Source: Bacteroidota bacterium (lineage in GTDB: Bacteria; Bacteroidota; Bacteroidia; Chitinophagales; Chitinophagaceae). Taken from it: a DNA stretch of 7,467 nucleotides. The position numbers and the translations under genes were made by a program. The DNA lies in NCBI GenBank assembly GCA_023396345.1, contig JAEWWO010000171.1, forward strand, positions 1 to 7,467, read 5' to 3'. Each line of letters starts with the position of its first letter. The stretch's first letter is position 1. Below the pieces are notes generated by a model that was given only the letters and a program-made list of their open reading frames with translations, did not search any database and was not told the DNA's origin. Positions 5,625 to 7,467 of this stretch are shown piece after piece.

Positions 5625-6941
5625 CTACACTTTCTGCATCCAGGCATCTCTGTCTTCAGGAGAAAACTGCCAGGGCGCAAAATTATTTTCAATATTAGTG
5701 TTCATGTTGTTCCATTCGGCAGGAGCATTGCTTTCTTCCATAATTAAATATCTGCGTAACTGATAAATAATATCCAGTGGCGAAATGCTCACGGGACAAG
5801 CTTCTACGCAGGCAGAGCATGTGGTGCAGGCGAATAATTCTTCTGATGTAATATAGTCGTGCAGCAATGTTTTGTTATCGTTGGTAAATGATTTATTCTG
5901 ATTAATGTTTTTGCCAACTTCTTCAATTCTGTCTCTGGTCTTCATCATAATCAGTCTGGGGCTTAATTTTTTACCCGTATTATTTGCGGGACAGGCAGAA
6001 GTGCATCTTCCACATTCGGTACAAGTGTAGGCGTCCAACAGGTTTTTCCGGCTTAAATCAAAAATATCCTTAGCGCCAAAAGCCTGTGGAAGTGCGGCTT
6101 CTGCGGCATCGACAGGTATTTTATCAGGCTCCATTGCATACAATACTTCTTGTTGTATAGCTTTCAGGTTTTTCATTTCAGCCTGAGGATTTTGAGGCGT
6201 GAAATATGTATTAGGAAAAGCCAGTATAATATGCAGATGTTTGGAGTAAGATAAATAAATGGCAAATGCATAAATGCCTGTAATGTGCAGCCACCAGCAG
6301 ATTCTTTCTGTAAATATCAGAAAAGAATCGGAGAAGCCGTTCATCATCGGATGCAGCCCCTGAGAAATAATAAAATTGCCGGTGAGTGTTTCGCTGTATC
6401 CCACAACGCCGCGTGATTGTAATAAAGTATCTGTTGCATTCATTTTTAAAAATGCAGACATCAGTACAATCTCAGTAATTAAAATAATGTTGGCATCCGA
6501 TTTTGGCCAGCCGTTCAGTTCAGAGTCGGCTAATCTGTTTACTTTCAGCAGATTTCTTCTTATTAAAAATACCGCACAGGCAATGATGACAAGTAAAGCA
6601 AGTATTTCAAAACAATTAATCAACACGTTGTAAAGCATTCCCGTAGATGCAAATATTCTGTGTGTGCCTAAGATTCCATCGAGAACAATCTCCAGCAATT
6701 CAATATTTACAATAATGAAACCTATATAAACAATTAAATGCAAAAGCGCAACAACAGGTTTTTTAAACATCTTTTTTTGTCCGAATGCAAGTAAAAATAC
6801 ATTGCGCCAGCGCTGAGCGTTATCTCCCGCTATGCTTTCAGTTCTTCCTAAATGAATATTTCTGCTGATTTCTTTCCATTTTTTGATAAATAAGAAAACA
6901 GTTGTAATTGTAAGAAGGATAAATAAAACCTGTGCGATCAT
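5625..6941 (-). CDS. Membrane-anchored di-[4Fe-4S] electron-transfer protein (HdrE/DsrM-like membrane part fused to GlpC/HdrC-like ferredoxin part)
   Basis: The 438-residue protein starts with a membrane region of about five helices (roughly 2-20, 64-86, 104-127, 150-166, 211-232). Histidines such as H68, H197, H219 and H235 could serve as haem b ligands, as in NarI-type domains, but this is not certain. A cytoplasmic domain follows with two ferredoxin-type clusters: C307, C310, C313, C317 (CTECGRCTSACP) and C372, C375, C378, C382 (CTTCSACVEACP). The pattern fits proteins that pass electrons between the quinone pool and a soluble CCG-domain partner, as in heterodisulfide reductase and GlpC-like complexes. 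In many Bacteroidota a CCG-domain Fe-S protein gene follows directly, but here the next 102 bp hold none and the next gene is the GH109-like lipoprotein. The start ATG at 6939-6941 gives a clean hydrophobic N-terminus, and an imperfect -7 element (TAATTTAG, minus strand, 6967-6974) precedes it. Confidence 0.88.
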   Translation of the reverse strand: MIAQVLFILLTITTVFLFIKKWKEISRNIHLGRTESIAGDNAQRWRNVFLLAFGQKKMFKKPVVALLHLIVYIGFIIVNIELLEIVLDGILGTHRIFASTGMLYNVLINCFEILALLVIIACAVFLIRRNLLKVNRLADSELNGWPKSDANIILITEIVLMSAFLKMNATDTLLQSRGVVGYSETLTGNFIISQGLHPMMNGFSDSFLIFTERICWWLHITGIYAFAIYLSYSKHLHIILAFPNTYFTPQNPQAEMKNLKAIQQEVLYAMEPDKIPVDAAEAALPQAFGAKDIFDLSRKNLLDAYTCTECGRCTSACPANNTGKKLSPRLIMMKTRDRIEEVGKNINQNKSFTNDNKTLLHDYITSEELFACTTCSACVEACPVSISPLDIIYQLRRYLIMEESNAPAEWNNMNTNIENNFAPWQFSPEDRDAWMQKV

Positions 6942-7021
6942 TTCTACATCTGTATTAATAATTCTGCTAAATTAACTTTTAATAACGAATAATAATTCCT
7001 CTATATCAATAATCTTTTTTG

Positions 7022-7029
7022 TAAATTTG
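7022..7029 (+). promoter_or_regulatory. Candidate -7 element for the phosphoribosyltransferase
   Basis: TAAATTTG matches TAnnTTTG fully and lies 21 bp before the ATG at 7051. No clear -33 TTG is visible upstream. It is part of the 109-bp divergent region 6942-7050 shared with the Fe-S protein gene. Confidence 0.45.
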
Positions 7030-7050
7030 TTTGGAATTAAAAAAACGGGA

Positions 7051-7467
7051 ATGGATACGCAGAATTTTATTTTAACAGGCAAGGAAGCCGGATTCAGATT
7101 AGAGCGAATGGCATTGCAAATAGCCGAAACACTTCAGGGAGACGATACGCCTTTATTTTTAATCGGTGTTACCAATTCAGGAACTACTATTGCCAATTTG
7201 TTGTATGCTTATCTCAAAAAATATTTACATACACCCATTGAAATTTTATCTGTAAACCTTAACAAGCGTGCTCCAGATGAAGTTACTTTAAGTAAAGATA
7301 TTGATGCCAATGGCAAGAATATTATTATAGTAGATGATGTAACCAATTCTGGCAGAACTTTATTGTATGCGCTAAAACCATTGCTGTCGTTCATTCCTAA
7401 GAGGATACAAACTTTAGTAGTGATAGAAAGAATGCACAGACATTTTCCTGTGAAGCCCGATTATGTT
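7051..7467 (+). CDS. PyrR-like type I phosphoribosyltransferase (3' end outside window)
   Basis: The frame from ATG 7051 is open for 139 codons to the right edge, so the gene is cut off. The protein (MDTQNFILTGKEAGFRLERM...) has the type I PRPP-binding loop IIIVDDVTNSGRTLL at 91-105, with D95/D96 and the SGRT turn. It also has an upstream GVTNSGTTIA segment (39-48), where PyrR has its GIKTRG loop, and a C-terminal ERMHRHFPVKPDYV that matches PyrR's D-x-G-H-R-E-L-P-x-R-x-D-Y-V region. PyrR-family proteins bind UMP or act as uracil phosphoribosyltransferases. The exact substrate here is open because the loop residues differ from classic PyrR. By family length about 25-40 residues are missing. 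It is divergent from the Fe-S protein gene, is the only certain plus-strand gene, and follows a poor Shine-Dalgarno context (AACGGGA then ATG). Confidence 0.88.
   Translation, partial: MDTQNFILTGKEAGFRLERMALQIAETLQGDDTPLFLIGVTNSGTTIANLLYAYLKKYLHTPIEILSVNLNKRAPDEVTLSKDIDANGKNIIIVDDVTNSGRTLLYALKPLLSFIPKRIQTLVVIERMHRHFPVKPDYV

Noticed and set aside
7209..7394. Minus-strand frame of 61 codons
   Set aside because: It lies wholly opposite the phosphoribosyltransferase, whose conserved motifs establish the plus strand as coding.

Overview
This window looks like chromosomal DNA from a Bacteroidota bacterium. The evidence is AT-rich intergenic DNA, TAnnTTTG-type -7 promoter elements, almost no Shine-Dalgarno sequences, and a typical gene set: a GH109-type Gfo/Idh/MocA lipoprotein, a membrane-anchored HdrE/GlpC-like Fe-S protein, a single-domain asparaginase and a solitary four-helix-bundle (23S-IVP type) protein. 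I cannot place the genus from sequence alone.

Layout, left to right. Positions 1-205 are AT-rich and hold a possible 38-residue membrane peptide (minus strand) and a near-perfect 20-bp-armed double palindrome just past the end of mtaB. From 206 to 3871 four minus-strand genes run mgtE -> short asparaginase -> four-helix-bundle protein -> mtaB, with gaps of only 25, 36 and 65 bp, so they could be one transcript. From 3872 to 4085 lie a -7 element for mgtE, a heptamer/octamer repeat array, and a clear rho-independent terminator for the next gene. From 4086 to 6941 two more minus-strand genes follow: a GH109-like lipoprotein oxidoreductase, preceded by a possible LacI-family operator, and a membrane-bound [4Fe-4S] protein. 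Positions 6942-7050 are a divergent promoter region. From 7051 a plus-strand PyrR-like phosphoribosyltransferase runs off the right edge.

Most of the genes are housekeeping or metabolic and do not form one pathway: tRNA modification, Mg2+ uptake, amide hydrolysis, glycan breakdown, electron transfer and nucleotide metabolism. No CRISPR array, toxin-antitoxin pair, phage gene, transposase or reverse transcriptase is visible.

The most interesting signal is non-coding. One family of 7-bp units (YAATYTR, with a shared 14-mer close to TAATTTGCAATTTG) appears three times. It lies in opposite orientations immediately on both sides of the four-helix-bundle gene, and again, with no gene inside, upstream of mgtE. 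This suggests that the four-helix-bundle gene and its repeat borders may form a small inserted cassette, with a gene-less relative nearby. That is a hypothesis and was not tested.
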